A stretch of 60,000 nt of DNA from Tubulanus polymorphus (taxonomy: Eukaryota; Nemertea; Palaeonemertea; Tubulaniformes; Tubulanidae). Shown here piece by piece: positions 1 through 11,099 of the stretch; the stretch's first letter is position 1, and every line of letters starts with the position of its first letter. The translations under genes were made by a program, and so were the position numbers. The stretch covers positions 18,558,650-18,618,649 of the forward strand of contig NC_134026.1 of NCBI RefSeq assembly GCF_964204645.1, read 5' to 3'. Below the pieces are notes generated by a model. That model was given only the letters and a program-made list of their open reading frames with translations. It ran no database searches and was not told the DNA's origin.

Positions 1-535
1 GGGGAGTAGTAGGTAGGTTTGCCCGGTTTTCTGATGAAATTTGCCCTTGCGATCTTCCATTGGTGTGGGACTGAGCCGCTGGACCATGACATGTTGAAAA
101 TCTCTAGAAGGGCTGCCCTAAAAATAGGACCCGAGTTGATGAGCATCTCGGGGGTGACACCGTCAGGTCCAGGGGCCTTCTTTTCCTTGAGAAGATTGAT
201 TGCCGTGTCAAGCTCACTTATGGATATTTCATCGTTCAGGATTGATTGAGTTTGCTCAGAGGCATTAGAGCGTGATTGTAGTTTGACTTGAGCTTAAATT
301 TCCTGCTTTAATAAATCGTCATACCATTTGGACTCAGCGCTTTCTTTAAAGAAGGTGTCCTGTAGGAGTGCACATTTGTTATCTTCTTTGAAGATAGGGT
401 TACCCTGGCCATCCAGGAGGGGTAAGACCACGCCTTACTTCTGCCTGTTGGTTAGTTTCTGAAATGAGGACCACATACCTCCTGGGTTAGACCGTTCATT
501 GAGTTCAAGCCACCCGGAATGCTCTCAAGTCAGGT
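1..535 (-). pseudogene. non-LTR retrotransposon RT fragment
   Basis: Read on the minus strand, one frame runs from about 535 down to the window edge with two in-frame TAA codons. It gives the linker before the fingers of a non-LTR reverse transcriptase (NPGGMWSSFQKL), then the conserved block KKAPGPDGVTPEMLI and, about 25 residues on, VPHQWKIARANFIRKPGKP. Such blocks belong to the RT of LINE-type elements, which copy their RNA into nicked chromosomal DNA. The palm with the YxDD motif would lie beyond base 1, so the piece is cut by the window. The two stops show it is dead here. The clade cannot be set from this much sequence. No ORF1 or endonuclease is visible upstream. Confidence 0.8.
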
Positions 536-1270
536 TGAAATAGACATTAGGCAGTAATCTATTTGTGGGATTTTTGGGACTATTTCATGCCTTCCTCAGC
601 AAATTTATTTTTACTGAGACTGCTGTCTGAATCACAGCAGGGGCTCCAGGACGGAACGGGGGTTCCCCCGGCTCTTTTCTGACCAAGTGCCCTTTTGAAA
701 ATCACGTGTGAAAAATTCCACCCGACATTGATCTATGACGAAAATCCCCAGTACTTCTTAAAGCAATTATATGCACAAAAATTGCATAAAAATGTGCCTG
801 ATTTTTCAAAATGCCGGTACGTTCTCCACAAGTAGTAAAGCAGGCCTACCCTTGTAAAAGCCTATGAAGTGAATCCCCCCTTTTGATCAGCCTCGATCAG
901 CCCTGGGGCTGGTATCAGAGTTTCAGTAGAGGCCTACCGGTACCTAATTGGTGGTATGCTTTTATAGGCCTAATGGATGGGCTACCATCCCTGTACAAAG
1001 ATTATAAAAGTGTAAAAATGATTATCTGTTAATCAAATGTCATACATTGTTGACAATGGATTAACAGATTATCATTTTTACAAGCCCTGTAGTCTGAATA
1101 AACCCTTACTTTTATTACCATTTTACACTGATTGCTAAAAAGTGTTGGTGACTGAATTTTGAATGTTTTTTTATTATTTCTAGCATGAAAATGTAGGCCC
1201 TTTTTATAAACCCTCATTCTTAAGTGTTGTGTTAAGCTTAGCGTACATCGATAAAATGACTGGAAACAAC
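536..1270. other. non-coding stretch
   Basis: I see no credible reading frame here on either strand. Apart from the hairpin at 1011-1082 it holds only scattered taggcctac-like strings. Confidence 0.5.
1011..1082. repeat. 24-bp-arm hairpin
   Basis: The segment 1011-1034 is matched by its reverse complement at 1059-1082 with a single mismatch, leaving a 24-base loop. No ORF covers it. It could be the end of a small fold-back element or a transcribed hairpin; nothing in the sequence decides between them. Confidence 0.75.
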
Positions 1271-1273
1271 TAG

Positions 1274-1450
1274 TCTCTATTGAGCGAGTACCACGCGCAC
1301 ATCGAAAATCTAGTAAAAACCAGCAACTGCATGGCTCATGCCGGTCGCTTGTTGCGCGTGGCTCTAGAGGGGCTTGAGGGAACATTTGCGATTGCCGATG
1401 ATATTATCGTGGCCCAGGCCTTGAAGTTGGGAAAATCAGACCTGTAGCAA
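1274..1450 (+). pseudogene. possible Ty3/gypsy RT scrap
   Basis: A 58-codon frame ends in TAG and contains ALEGLEGTFAIADDIIVA. In Ty3/gypsy reverse transcriptases the catalytic Asp pair follows a similar run (a leucine- and glycine-rich helix, then a short strand and DD). Nothing recognisable flanks it, and the usual motifs upstream of the catalytic block are absent. I treat it as a possible relic only. Chance similarity is a real alternative for so short a piece. Confidence 0.25.
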
Positions 1451-2095
1451 AAACATTTCAAAATGCTCTGGGTTGAGCATTTTACCAAAGACCATCAGCT
1501 TTTTAGAATCCCAATTTGCCTCCGTAATCTTAAAAGCCCATGGCAAAAATTGTGACACATATATATATATTACATGTATTTACAGTAAGGGATACATTAT
1601 GGATCAGTCACTCTGAATTGGTAAGTAAGTCATCACATCACATTAATCGTACATACATTCAGAGTCACTATTATATGACTGAGAGTCTAAATCTAAATCC
1701 TGTTTATAATTTCGCGCACCATATGGACGAATATTGGGCTGCCTCTCGCGACAGCCCGAAACCAACCGCTGTTTGACGACTGGTGTTGCATCAAATTCCT
1801 CAATGGGAACTCTTGGCCAAAATTCGTACTAACGATTCCATGATTTCAGGGGCAAGGCAATGCCGCCAGTCTTCCAGATTACACTTTGTTACGGAAAAGC
1901 GGTATAGTCGATATCATTCTTATCAACCGGAGAATATTTGTATATTTCTGTGAGATACTAGGATACATTATATACATTCGAATACAAGGCTAGGAATTTG
2001 TCGAATAAACACTATAATCCGTGTAAACTGTAGATAAATGAAGAAATCCCACACTTCGAATTTGAAATTATACGATCAAATTTATTATAATGAAA
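1451..2095. other. non-coding stretch
   Basis: AT-rich sequence with short spurious frames. The last 60 bases or so (from about 2035) resemble the terminal part of the Penelope-like repeat also seen near 54530-54600, so the element's 3' terminal repeat probably reaches into here. Confidence 0.5.
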
Positions 2096-2137
2096 CCACA
2101 ACGTTTCAGCTGTTGACTAACAGCCATCATCAGGTGG
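2096..2137 (-). ncRNA. hammerhead ribozyme of Penelope-like element
   Basis: Read 5' to 3' on the minus strand from 2137: CCAC (stem I), CTGATGA (core, 2133-2127), one extra T, a 7-bp stem II (GGCTGTT/AACAGCT, one G-T pair) closed by a 4-base loop, GAAA (core), then CGTT and GTGG. The last GTGG pairs with the first CCAC to close stem I. Stem III would be the minimal self-complementary ACGT, which is typical of hammerheads that act as dimers. Cleavage is expected between the complements of bases 2100 and 2099. Minimal type I hammerheads are known in the terminal repeats of Penelope-like elements, and this one lies just 3' of such an element's RT on the same strand. The unpaired T after the core is a departure from the textbook consensus. 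Confidence 0.72.
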
Positions 2138-2160
2138 AATGACCAGAAAAACAAGTAACA

Positions 2161-2276
2161 AAGCATATAAACTCACAGGATCTAAAATAGAAGCAGTGTG
2201 TCAAAACTAAAGATAAACAGACCAAGCAATAAAACATCAAGGGGTACCGTGGAAACCACAGCAATTCTAAACAGTT
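2161..2276 (+). repeat. inverted repeat arm, 3' side of Penelope-like element
   Basis: This 116-bp segment is nearly identical to the reverse complement of 3711-3826. The two arms enclose the RT/GIY-YIG reading frame. Penelope-like elements are known for terminal repeats that may be direct or inverted, so the pair most likely marks the element's repeat structure. Confidence 0.85.
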
Positions 2277-2299
2277 CAGAGTAAAAACAAATTATGTAA

Positions 2300-3683
2300 C
2301 TAAGTGAAGTGGACTGAAGAGGGTGGCGATAACAGAGTGACACATAGTGACATTAACCCAAATCTAATAAAGAATTGATGTAGTAAATTGGATTTCGAAA
2401 GTTTACATATAAGGGCTGATTCCACTATGTGTCTCTTATGAATATCTTTACAAGGATAAATTAGTTTCGAATACTGAAAGTCAAATTGGTGATTGGTTGT
2501 AAAGACATGATTCGCTATTCCACTCTCAGGCTTTTGGTTGCGGATATCTATTTTGTGTTCTTTAATACCCTGACTGAGATTACGTCCCGTTTCGCCGATG
2601 TACATTATATTACAGTCTTTACATGGTATCTTATAGACCCCGGACTCAATTAGCTCACTGTTGGGTTTATTTTTGGTTAAAACATTAGTGAGTTTGTAAT
2701 TATACTGAAAGACTAATCTAGTGTCGATGGTGCTTAATGTGGATTTAAAGCGTTCCAAAGTAGGTAAATACGGGATTATAATATTCTTTTGAGCTCTGCG
2801 TTTTGTGGTCAGGTCATTACGTCCAAAGTGAGAAATTCGGGCTTTGAAATAAGCTTTGTTCAAAATTTTGTCTGGATAGGCTAGTTTCTTGAGAGCAGTT
2901 CTTATATGTTTGATTTCTTTATCTAAAAACATTTGATCACAAATACGTAGAGCTCGAAGAAATATTCCTTGGGCTATTCCAATTTTGATGTTCAAAGGAG
3001 TAAATGAGAAAAAATGAAGATAAGCTTCAGCGTTAGTCGGTTTTCTATATACAGAGAATTTCAAATTTGTTTTGAAATTATGAATGAGTACATCGAGAAA
3101 CGGGATGCAATTATTTTCTTCCCACTCAAAAGTGAAATTCAAAGTAGGATATAAAGAGTTCAAATAATGTAAGAATCCATTCACATTAAAATCGGGGGAA
3201 ACTAAAAGAATATCATCAACGTAACGTCGCCAAATTTTGGGTCTACTTTCAGTGTAAAGAGGAAGAATTTCACTTTCGACATGTTCCAAAAATAAACCAG
3301 CAAGAACAGGGGAAAGTGGGTTACCCATAGCCATACCAAAAATCTGTTCAAAAAAGTTAGAACCAAATTGAAAATATAAGTTTTTTGTACAAAGTTCAAT
3401 TAAGTCCAAAAGACAATCACCCGGTATATCAAAATGAAAATCTAAAGTAGGTAACTTTTTCCTAAGAAAGTCCAAAGTAGGTTCTAAAGGAACATAAGTG
3501 AATAAGCTAGCAACATCAAAAGATATATATTTATCATGCCCAGGAATAACATTTTTTAAACATTCCTATAAGTCCTGGTTATGGCGTAAATGGGCATTCG
3601 AAAATGAGCCAAGAACCGGTGAAAGAGTTTTAGCCAAATATTTAGATAGTCTATAGGATGGTGAATCACAATTGGAGATGATC
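2300..3683 (-). pseudogene. Penelope-like RT and GIY-YIG endonuclease
   Basis: The open part (3475-2300, 391 codons) has the RT palm block GMAMGNPLSPVLAG at residues 47-60, catalytic YVDD at 85-88, and a C-terminal GIY-YIG nuclease with GVY at 279-281, YIG at 292-294 and Arg298. The frame can be followed upstream to about 3683 through earlier RT blocks (SFDVASLFTYVPL, PSYRLSKYLAKT) but has one in-frame TAG at about 3566. The RT-plus-GIY-YIG order is diagnostic of Penelope-like elements, which prime on a GIY-YIG nick. The N-terminal domain before the RT is missing, because the frame stops at the 3711-3826 inverted repeat arm. The hammerhead at 2137-2096 lies downstream on the same strand. One stop and a missing 5' part make this a recent but dead copy. 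Confidence 0.93.
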
Positions 3684-3710
3684 AGTTAGGGACCGTACCA
3701 GGCTTGGCAT

Positions 3711-3826
3711 AACTGTTTAGAATTGCTGTGGTTTCCACGGTACCCCTTGATGTTTTTTTGCTTGGTCTGTTTATCTTTAGTTTTGACACACTGCTTCCAT
3801 TTTAGATCCTGTGAGTTTATATGCTT
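3711..3826 (-). repeat. inverted repeat arm, 5' side of Penelope-like element
   Basis: Reverse complement of 2161-2276 with only a few differences (for example seven T in place of TTTTATT near 3752-3758). It abuts the truncated 5' end of the Penelope-like RT frame. Confidence 0.85.
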
Positions 3827-3989
3827 ATTGCATCTCTTAATCACACGGCCAATTTGCTGGTCTACAATGATCGTTGCTTGCAGTAGCTCATCTTCATCCA
3901 TAAAATTAGCAAATCTGCTTTTCTTACAATCGAGTCTACGATTTTCCGCCTGTCAATTTCAAGATTATTGACCAGCTCTATGTTTTCTT

Positions 3990-4831
3990 TTATTTGCCTG
4001 TGTTTTCTTTGATTTGCGGATTCTGTTGATAAAGACATGCGAGATGATCACCATCAGTGACATTAAACGATTCTATTTCACTAATCAATATATCAATTTC
4101 TATTCGCACACACGATATCGATTTCTCGTTACTTTGCATTGATATTGAAAGAACAGAGAGTTTTGTTGCTATATCCAGATACACGCCACAGTACAGTTTG
4201 AACATTTCTGAAGCTATGTGCTTCAAATACCCCTTGACCTTAGCCACATCATCTGATTTGATATCCGATCGTTCTCCTGAGGCCATGTCATTCATGTGAT
4301 CGATTTTGACGCTTAGATTACGTAACATGGCTTTGACGCCGTGACTTTGTGATCATTCCATCTTGTCCCGGATGACTTGGGCGGTTTTAAAACTGTCAAG
4401 CCTTGTACGGTCCCTAGGTCCTTCAGTTCACGCAATCGCTTTGCTGAATTTTTGTTGAAATAATTCATTCGCATCAACATTTCATCAATAACCTGCAAGT
4501 AAATCATAACAAAAAGAAATTTTACTGATTTTTTCTATCAAATAAAGTACCGGTGGCTGAGCTACATAGTAAAATACTTACTTTTGAGAAGTATGTTGAT
4601 TTGAAGAAAGCATCTTTCAAAGCCATTTCAAGCTTATGAGCTACACAGTGAATACCAATAACCCATGGATGGTCAGCCTGTACTTTGGTTATTATGCCAT
4701 TTCTACATCCAAAATTGACAGCTGCTCCATTAGCTGCAATGGAAACTAAACTATTTGTATCCAAGTTAAGTTCTGCACATTTACTCATAATTGCATCATG
4801 AATAGTACTTGCATATTTCACATGACAAAAA
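3990..4831 (-). pseudogene. hAT/ZNF862-like transposase-derived fragment, spliced
   Basis: Two exons can be placed. The first (4831-4582) starts after a ctatttcag acceptor and ends at a GTAAGT donor; it encodes SIAANGAAVNFG and IGIHCVAHKLEMALKDA, the central blocks of hAT-type transposases of the ZNF862/KIAA1586-like group. The second starts at 4492 after ttgcag and continues with a TRWNDHKVTA block, then through a frameshift near 4330 into 4328-3990, where KGYLKHIASEMFKLY and LSISMQSNEKSI match the later part of that group. Introns show that the source was a spliced gene, or an element with introns. The N-terminal zinc finger and the C-terminal dimerisation domain were not found. The frameshift makes it a pseudogene here. 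Confidence 0.7.
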
Positions 4832-4839
4832 CTGAAATA

Positions 4840-6850
4840 GACATAAAGAAACGAAATTATGAAATAAAGTAAATTAATTTGTTGCAGCAGTTGCTGTTTC
4901 AACGATAGGCTTTTTGATGTTTTCCTCCTTCAAATATTTGCCTTTTCAGATATGAAATTCTGACATTGTTTTGTAACTAATATAGAAATATTAACGCTTA
5001 CAGCAAGTTTTACCAGCTCTAATTACCCATACCCATTTTAGTTTGCATGTTTATTTATTAGCTGTATTTTCTACTCATTATTATTATATGTATTGTTTTT
5101 ATTATTTATACTTATTATAACTATTATCTCGATCATAACCTTAGTTTATATTTTGAGTTTTGTTAATAATCATTTGTAGCCAATATTTCTAGTATGTCTT
5201 TTATATACATATGAATTTGCTAATAATGTACTATTACTGTACCTCAGTGAATTCTATACTGTAAATCTTTATTTGAAAATTAAATTCTACATTAAAAGAA
5301 ACAAGAAAATTAATTTTAGAAAATTATTTGACGCCTGCGAAAAAAATGTATAATTTCTGGGCTAAGCTAATGTGGAATTGCAAATTTGAAATCGAAGTTT
5401 TAAGAAATTTGGGGAATGATGAGATTTTGCGATTGGGTAGATGATACAGCGGGTCTTCGACTCTAGTAGTGGTTTAAATTTTTTTATTGAAAATTCTCAA
5501 TAATTGATCGCGAACTTGCGACCGACTTCATTTACTTATGCCTCTAAGCTGGTCTGCAACTTCATTGCCTCCATGGTTGAAGAACGAGCTCTTCTGATGT
5601 CTGCTTCATCATGACTTCGAGCATATCGTGTGGCCTAGCCAGCCGGCCCAGGCCACGGGTTTGGCTGTCACTCGATATCCTAGAGTCTTGAGTCTGGGTG
5701 GGTTGAAGTAGACATTGTCATTTAAAATAACATGCTTATGTTGTTCTGTATGAATTACCCGTGTGTCATGTATGTTGTATTAATTTATTTTAAAATTTGT
5801 ATTTATTGAATTTGGGAATTTTATCCAGAAATTTCAATGTAATAAGGATCAATAAAGAATTGAATTGAATTGTCACCTAATACACATGCCATCAGAGGAC
5901 GCGGAGCCGTATATGATAGCTATGCTATTATAAATTGCTTATCTCACGAAACCTGCATACTCCTAATATCAAACATATTTTCTAAAACGTTTGAATATTG
6001 AAATTATATGTTTACACATTTTCATATTGACCGCTTGTAGCCGCTGATGAAATTCACGCCGGCCCTACACACATCGTATATAGCTTCGTCATTCCACCGG
6101 CATGCACACGTCAGGGTCTGACTTTTATATCAGACTTCCAAATCGTGTATACATCCGCCATTTAACCGAATAATCCGATTTACTTATCATTTCTATTTAT
6201 GCCTGCCGCTTCTGATATAATCATACATCCTTTACTATTACAATACGTCTTCTAATGATATTCAATGCAATATAACATTTCGACGTTCAAATATAGGTCA
6301 TTATATAATCACAGGAAGCCATTCTACATCTATGTCAATAATATTTTGCCAGATAGCTTATTTGTGTACACATAGACCTGTGACGTTTTGCACATCGATT
6401 TACGGCTGTCGTTTGTAAAATGACGCTGAATGGTTAACATTGTTTAGGTTTCATAATGGTAACGTTTTATAAGGCGTCAAAAAATTCCGACATTGTTTAT
6501 TATTCCGATAGCTAATGCCGACTTCGACACCAAATTTATGTACTTGTTGGATAAGTGGTTCGAATGATGTGAACGGAAATTCCAAATATGCCACAGTGTA
6601 CGCAAGTTTAATTAATTTTTTTTTTTGACGCTCGAATGCGATTGCATCTATGTTCGTGATTGATTTGACGATTGTTCGTTCACTTAATCTCGTTGTATCC
6701 TCTGCCTCTTTTTTTGCCGTGATTGCTTTTGGTGACCGGCACTCTTCTCGTGTTTAACTGCATTGTTTTTTTTTTCACGATGGAGGTTCCCTCAATGTAG
6801 TTACCATTACTAGCCAACAATTGTTTCTGACTGACATTCAATTTGGATTG
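4840..6850. other. AT-rich non-coding region
   Basis: No convincing frame on either strand. The stretch 5760-5875 ends in AATAAAGAATTGAATTGAATTG-like sequence, which looks like the 3' tail of a LINE on the plus strand (see the separate entry). Homopolymer T runs lie at about 6608-6625 and 6762-6776. Confidence 0.5.
5760..5876 (+). repeat. possible 3' tail of a LINE
   Basis: An AT-rich stretch closes with AATAAAG followed by repeated GAATT units. CR1/L2-like LINEs often end in such short tandem tails. No RT frame could be followed upstream, so the assignment rests on the tail alone. Confidence 0.3.
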
Positions 6851-6859
6851 AGCTCCCTC

Positions 6860-7252
6860 CTAAAAATCACACCAAATTCTCTCAACAAATTTGCGGTTTG
6901 CGGAATATCCAATATAATCAAGTTTCCACTTAACAACCGCAGACGTTTTGACCAAATTTTTACGGTTTTTGACCACCACTGGAACTAAAATTGTCATTTC
7001 CGGAGCAGCTGAAGATTCATTCGTCGAAGATGAAAGCGTCGGAGGTTCTATCGTCAAATTCACTGTATTTTGCTGATCTCCTGTTGTTTTAGACAATACC
7101 AAGAAATTTGACATGTTACTCCATTGATTCGAGTAAATTTTTCGTTTTTTGTGGATGGCAAAGCCATGGTGATGTGCTGAATATAACGAGTTCAGTAATG
7201 CTAATGTTGTGACGAAATAATGAGATATATACAGTCTTGTCCAGATTGACAA
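6860..7252 (-). other. unassigned 130-codon open frame
   Basis: An open frame rich in Ser/Thr, with VVKWKLDYIGYSANRKFVERIWCDF-like wording near its end that hints at the start of a zinc-finger exon of a hAT-like gene. I do not recognise it with confidence. It lies just outside the piggyBac left end, so it is probably unrelated to that element. It may be a chance frame. Confidence 0.15.
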
Positions 7253-7947
7253 ACTATTCTTACTTAGGGGTAGAATAAAAGGAATAAAAGAGTTACAACT
7301 AAAAACTAATTAACCCTTTGGAACCTGGATTATTTTACAACAATACACTGAGCAGGACTGAATTAATTTTGGGTAAAACAAAGGAAACAAGTATTTACCA
7401 AGCCTTGAAACTCATAAACCAGTGGAGTTAGAGCTTCACTGTAAATGGTAGGTTAGTAGTACTCATTTCAAGCTTTCTTTTGATATATAGCATTTAGTAA
7501 TTATCAAAATTTTTTAGGGGTAAAAAGCCTGTTTTTCAATTAAAATGCGCATTTTTTGACAAATTTCGCTAGAATTCATAATTTTTTTTCTAGAAAAGCA
7601 CATGAGGTATTCATAACTGTTTTATGTTTAGAAATAATTGAAATAAATACCGTAAAGGTAAAAAATTTATTCAACAGAAGGTTAATGTTCACACGTTTTC
7701 ATCATGTACGCGAGTTCTGAAAACTTTCATATTGTTCTGAAAAACTTTCATATTGTTCATGCCTGTAACTTTCCATATCAAATTAATTAATTTGTATAAG
7801 GTTGTCCTACCTTACTGCTGCTGTAGTTGTTGTTGTTGTTCAAATATATCTCGAAACACAGCGTGACGCACAACGGAATGTGCGGCATACATGATTTGCA
7901 CTGAAAGTGCAATTGTCGCCGGTGAATATATTTGTTGTCGTCTCAGA

Positions 7948-9959
7948 GTGTGCAAACTACACAGTCAGGTCTACCAGCTATCTTTTCAATAAAATGACGC
8001 TCACTCAGCCTGAATGGCAAATCAACATTCATGACGCGACGACCTGGAGTATGCGACCCACGTTGGTAATTTACAAGTAACTGATGGCAAATCTTTAGAT
8101 GAAAATCTTGGTTTGTCAAACATTTTTCTGGATTTGTTGACTTGTACATAATATACGCATTTGATGTTGCTGTTATAAGCAAATGGAGAAAAATTTTTTC
8201 CACCATTTCATGCTTCTGTGCATAATTGCATAATACGAGTTATACTGATCAGACTTATCCACACCACCCATGTTTCTGTTGTAGTCCTCAACCACATTCG
8301 GTTTACGAATTTCACGATAACCGTCTTCACTGTCACGTCCCCATATTCTTTTTCGAGTAACGCCTGAATTACTGATGCTAGATAACATGCACCCAGGCCT
8401 TTTCTCGAACCAGCCAATAGCAAGGAAATCGTCTGTATTATGCAACATAAACAATGGCGATAGTGCTTCCAGTACAGGTTTTCTTGTTGATTTCTTGAAC
8501 TTTGCGAGCATGATAGGATTTCCTTGCCTATTCGATTTCACAGTGCCACAAAATCCAATATTACGATGCTTCAGTTGTGAAACTAATGCAGCACTAGTGA
8601 AAAAATTGTCACAAAATATACGCTGACCAGTTTCTACATTTTGACTGAGCTGAATAACTACACTCGGCCCCAGATTTACAGTTCGCTCCTCTCTTGCACC
8701 TCGATATAAATTCCATTCATGAACAAAACTGGATGATGAACTAGCAAGTACCCATCCTTTCAGTCCCCATTTTGTTGTGTTGGCTTATTTCGTTAGTATT
8801 GTTTTAGTATTGTTCTGCCCTTGAAGGCAACCATAGCCTCATCAACTGAGATATTGCGCTCCATGTAAAAAGCGTCTTGCCATGCTGCAACCAGTTTTTC
8901 TACGAAAGCTTGGATTTTATAAGCAGGATCATAACCTTGCTGGCCTCGCGGTATCATATGCTCATTGTCAACTACGTGCAGGAATCATAGAATCATGAGA
9001 AAGCGATCACGACTCATAATATTACGGAAACCTTTCATTTCGATAAGTGGGTCTGTTGACCAGTGTAGTTATTAGTTGGCTCTAGGTGTAATGGACATAA
9101 TAATGAAACAACACAGAAAAGCGTTTAGGCCTATCTCTTCTGGACTCACATCTTTCCAGGCTTCAATAGTAGATTCCTTTACTAGGTTTGAGTCTACACA
9201 CTGACGATAATAACGATTTGTTTCGGGAAATCCGGAAATGCGTGCCGGAAAAAGTCAATAGGCATTTTTTCAGTAGTGTCGAATTTAAACATGCCAGGTG
9301 CAACACAATTATAGTCTGGAAGCCAATCAGGAACAATATGATGCCCATCATCTTCAGTCCTGTTTAGATCTGGAACTCGACTCAACAACTACCGGGGCAG
9401 CAGCACGACGCCCTCTGCCCCTGCCTCCTCCACGGGCCCTTTCACGGATAGCCCAACCTCCTCTGGGTCCGTTTATATTATTAACAGGCAGTGGGCTGGC
9501 AATGACACCTCTAGGACCAGGTGTTATGGCACGTCTAGGACCGCGTGTTCTAGGTCTACACAACCTCGCTTCTCCTACCCGTGTTTGAACTCTACCTGGC
9601 CTGCTCGGACTTGCATGTGGCTCAGAAGCTGTCGATCTGGCTGGTTGGACCAGCTGTTGAGGGGGTTGGTCCTCATCAGCAGAATCTGAATAATCATAAA
9701 TGAAATTATTATTAGTATTATTATTATCATCATTTGAATGTTCAGATTGACTAAAATAATTTGGATTACCTGAAATATCACTCCCATCATCATCATCAAG
9801 GCCTTGGGCCTGTGATTCATCATGAGAATGGCTCGATTCGTTATCTGATTCTATGTAATCATCATCAGAATCTGGCCCTTATCCGACATCCTCATCTTCT
9901 GAGCCTTCGTCGGCAATCAGTTCGAGGATTTCTTCATCTGTCAGAAATTTCCGAGGCAT
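7948..9959 (-). pseudogene. piggyBac transposase (PGBD4-like)
   Basis: The start codon at 9959 opens an acidic N-terminus (MPRKFLTDEEILELIADE), then Asp/Ser-rich and Gly/Arg/Pro-rich low-complexity stretches. Around 9388-9230 comes the PGMFKF...PIDFFRHAF block that begins the transposase domain. NISVDEAMVAFKGR at about 8855-8815 and the GFCGTVKSNRQGNPI block at about 8560-8500 follow, then VEDYNRNMGGVDKSDQYNSYY at about 8312-8250 with its conserved Asp. The end at 7948 has a Cys-rich tail (RPDCVVC). Several frame changes and stops, the first being TAA at about codon 27, show it is inactive. Its strand and position between perfect terminal repeats make it the element's own transposase. Confidence 0.9.
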
Positions 9960-10189
9960 GTTTAGCAAAATAAACAATGCGAAAGACACACGTCTGTTTC
10001 CTGGTTGTCAAATCTACGAAACCGCCACCTGCCGATTCAACGCGAATTTCTCGAGAATTTTTAATTATACGCTATGAGTTTGTGTACCGAAATGACTTCA
10101 TTGGAGAGGTCCAAAGGCGCATACTGCTTGTCGTTACTAAATTTAAAACTTTCATTGTGCTATAGCGGTTACAAGGCGAAACGTCGACC

Positions 10190-10252
10190 TCTCGCAAATT
10201 TGCGAGATCAGTCCATTCGGCGTCATTTCGTTCTCTCGCAAATTTGCGAGAG
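10190..10252. repeat. two palindromes inside the piggyBac right end
   Basis: The 18-bp palindrome TCTCGCAAATTTGCGAGA occurs at 10190-10207 and, extended by one pair on each side, at 10233-10252. Both lie within 80 bases of the right terminus and are absent from the left end. They could be transposase binding sites, since subterminal internal repeats are common in piggyBac elements. Confidence 0.85.
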
Positions 10253-10270
10253 CTGGTTCCAAAGGGTTAA

Positions 10271-11099
10271 AACTATTAAAGGTTACCGCTCCGCGATTTT
10301 CCAAACATTGCGTGCTTCTAGGTGGCCACATGTAACAACGGATCATCGGATATCCCAGCAGCTAGTTGCAAGGTTTTTTGTTTTCTGGCCTTGGGTATCG
10401 AGGATAGTTCCACCATGCGAACCGTCAGTAATTTTGAAGAAGTTAATGAAGGCTCCATTTGAACCTCTTTTACGCGGGGTCATTTGCGTATTTGTCAAAA
10501 AAGACTGTTATCTTGCTGTTCTCGGCCCATCATTCTGAGATTCATGCACTTTCAGTTCGACTAGGTCATATTGTCTTCGGGCCAGTGAAGGAATTTGTTT
10601 CGCTGCGGCCTGCTTTTGAGTTTTTGGCAAAGAACTAGCGGCCAGGCTCGGTCGGTCGTCAATGGCGAATTGAAGCCCTAGTGAAAAGGCATCCTGTTCT
10701 CTTCTATTATTATACTCAAATCTTCACTATGGGTAAATATCACGTCTCGTGCACATTTAAAGTCCTTCACATAAGGATTGCATGCGTTAACTTCATCTGA
10801 TAATTTATCAATGGTGAGTGAGTTACGGTCACTGCATGTAGACTGATCTGAGATCAAGCTGGTATTTTGTTGGTCTGCTGCGAACCTTCTGTCAATTTGT
10901 CTTTGTAGGATCCTGAAATTCTCTTTGATGTCGGTTAGGTAGTCGTCAGCGTCAGTTATAAATTTATCCATGTCACCCTCCTTGACGGTCAGCAAGAGTT
11001 GTTGATCCAGATCGGTGAGGCAACAAAAGATTACGATTGAATATCCTTTCGGCCCCAATTCCAAACTCTGATCGCACACCATACACCACCTCACCTAAC
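10271..11099 (-). other. degenerate open frames beyond the gypsy pol
   Basis: Open frames at 11094-10678 and, after a frame change, down to about 10510 contain a helical charged stretch (DADDYLTDIKENFRILQRQIDRR). They follow the gypsy integrase end on the same strand. They might be a third ORF of that element or part of another element; part of the text (NPYVKDFK...SEDLSIII) faintly resembles the pre-Rep region of Helitrons. I cannot assign them. Confidence 0.25.

Larger units (their letters stand above)
7310..10270 (-). mobile_element. complete piggyBac element with TTAA duplications
   Basis: The left end reads TTAA then CCCTTTGGAACC (7310-7325). The right end is the exact reverse complement, GGTTCCAAAGGG then TTAA (10255-10270). 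Terminal inverted repeats starting CCC and a TTAA target duplication are diagnostic of piggyBac, and the piggyBac transposase lies between them. The element proper is 7314-10266, about 2.95 kb. Two copies of a perfect palindrome centred on AAATTT lie just inside the right end. Confidence 0.92.

Noticed and set aside
1029-1385. 118-codon minus-strand frame
   Set aside because: No family resemblance, and it runs across the hairpin; likely chance.
9298-9588. Plus-strand Pro/Leu-rich frame of 96 codons
   Set aside because: It is the antisense shadow of the Arg/Gly-rich part of the piggyBac protein.
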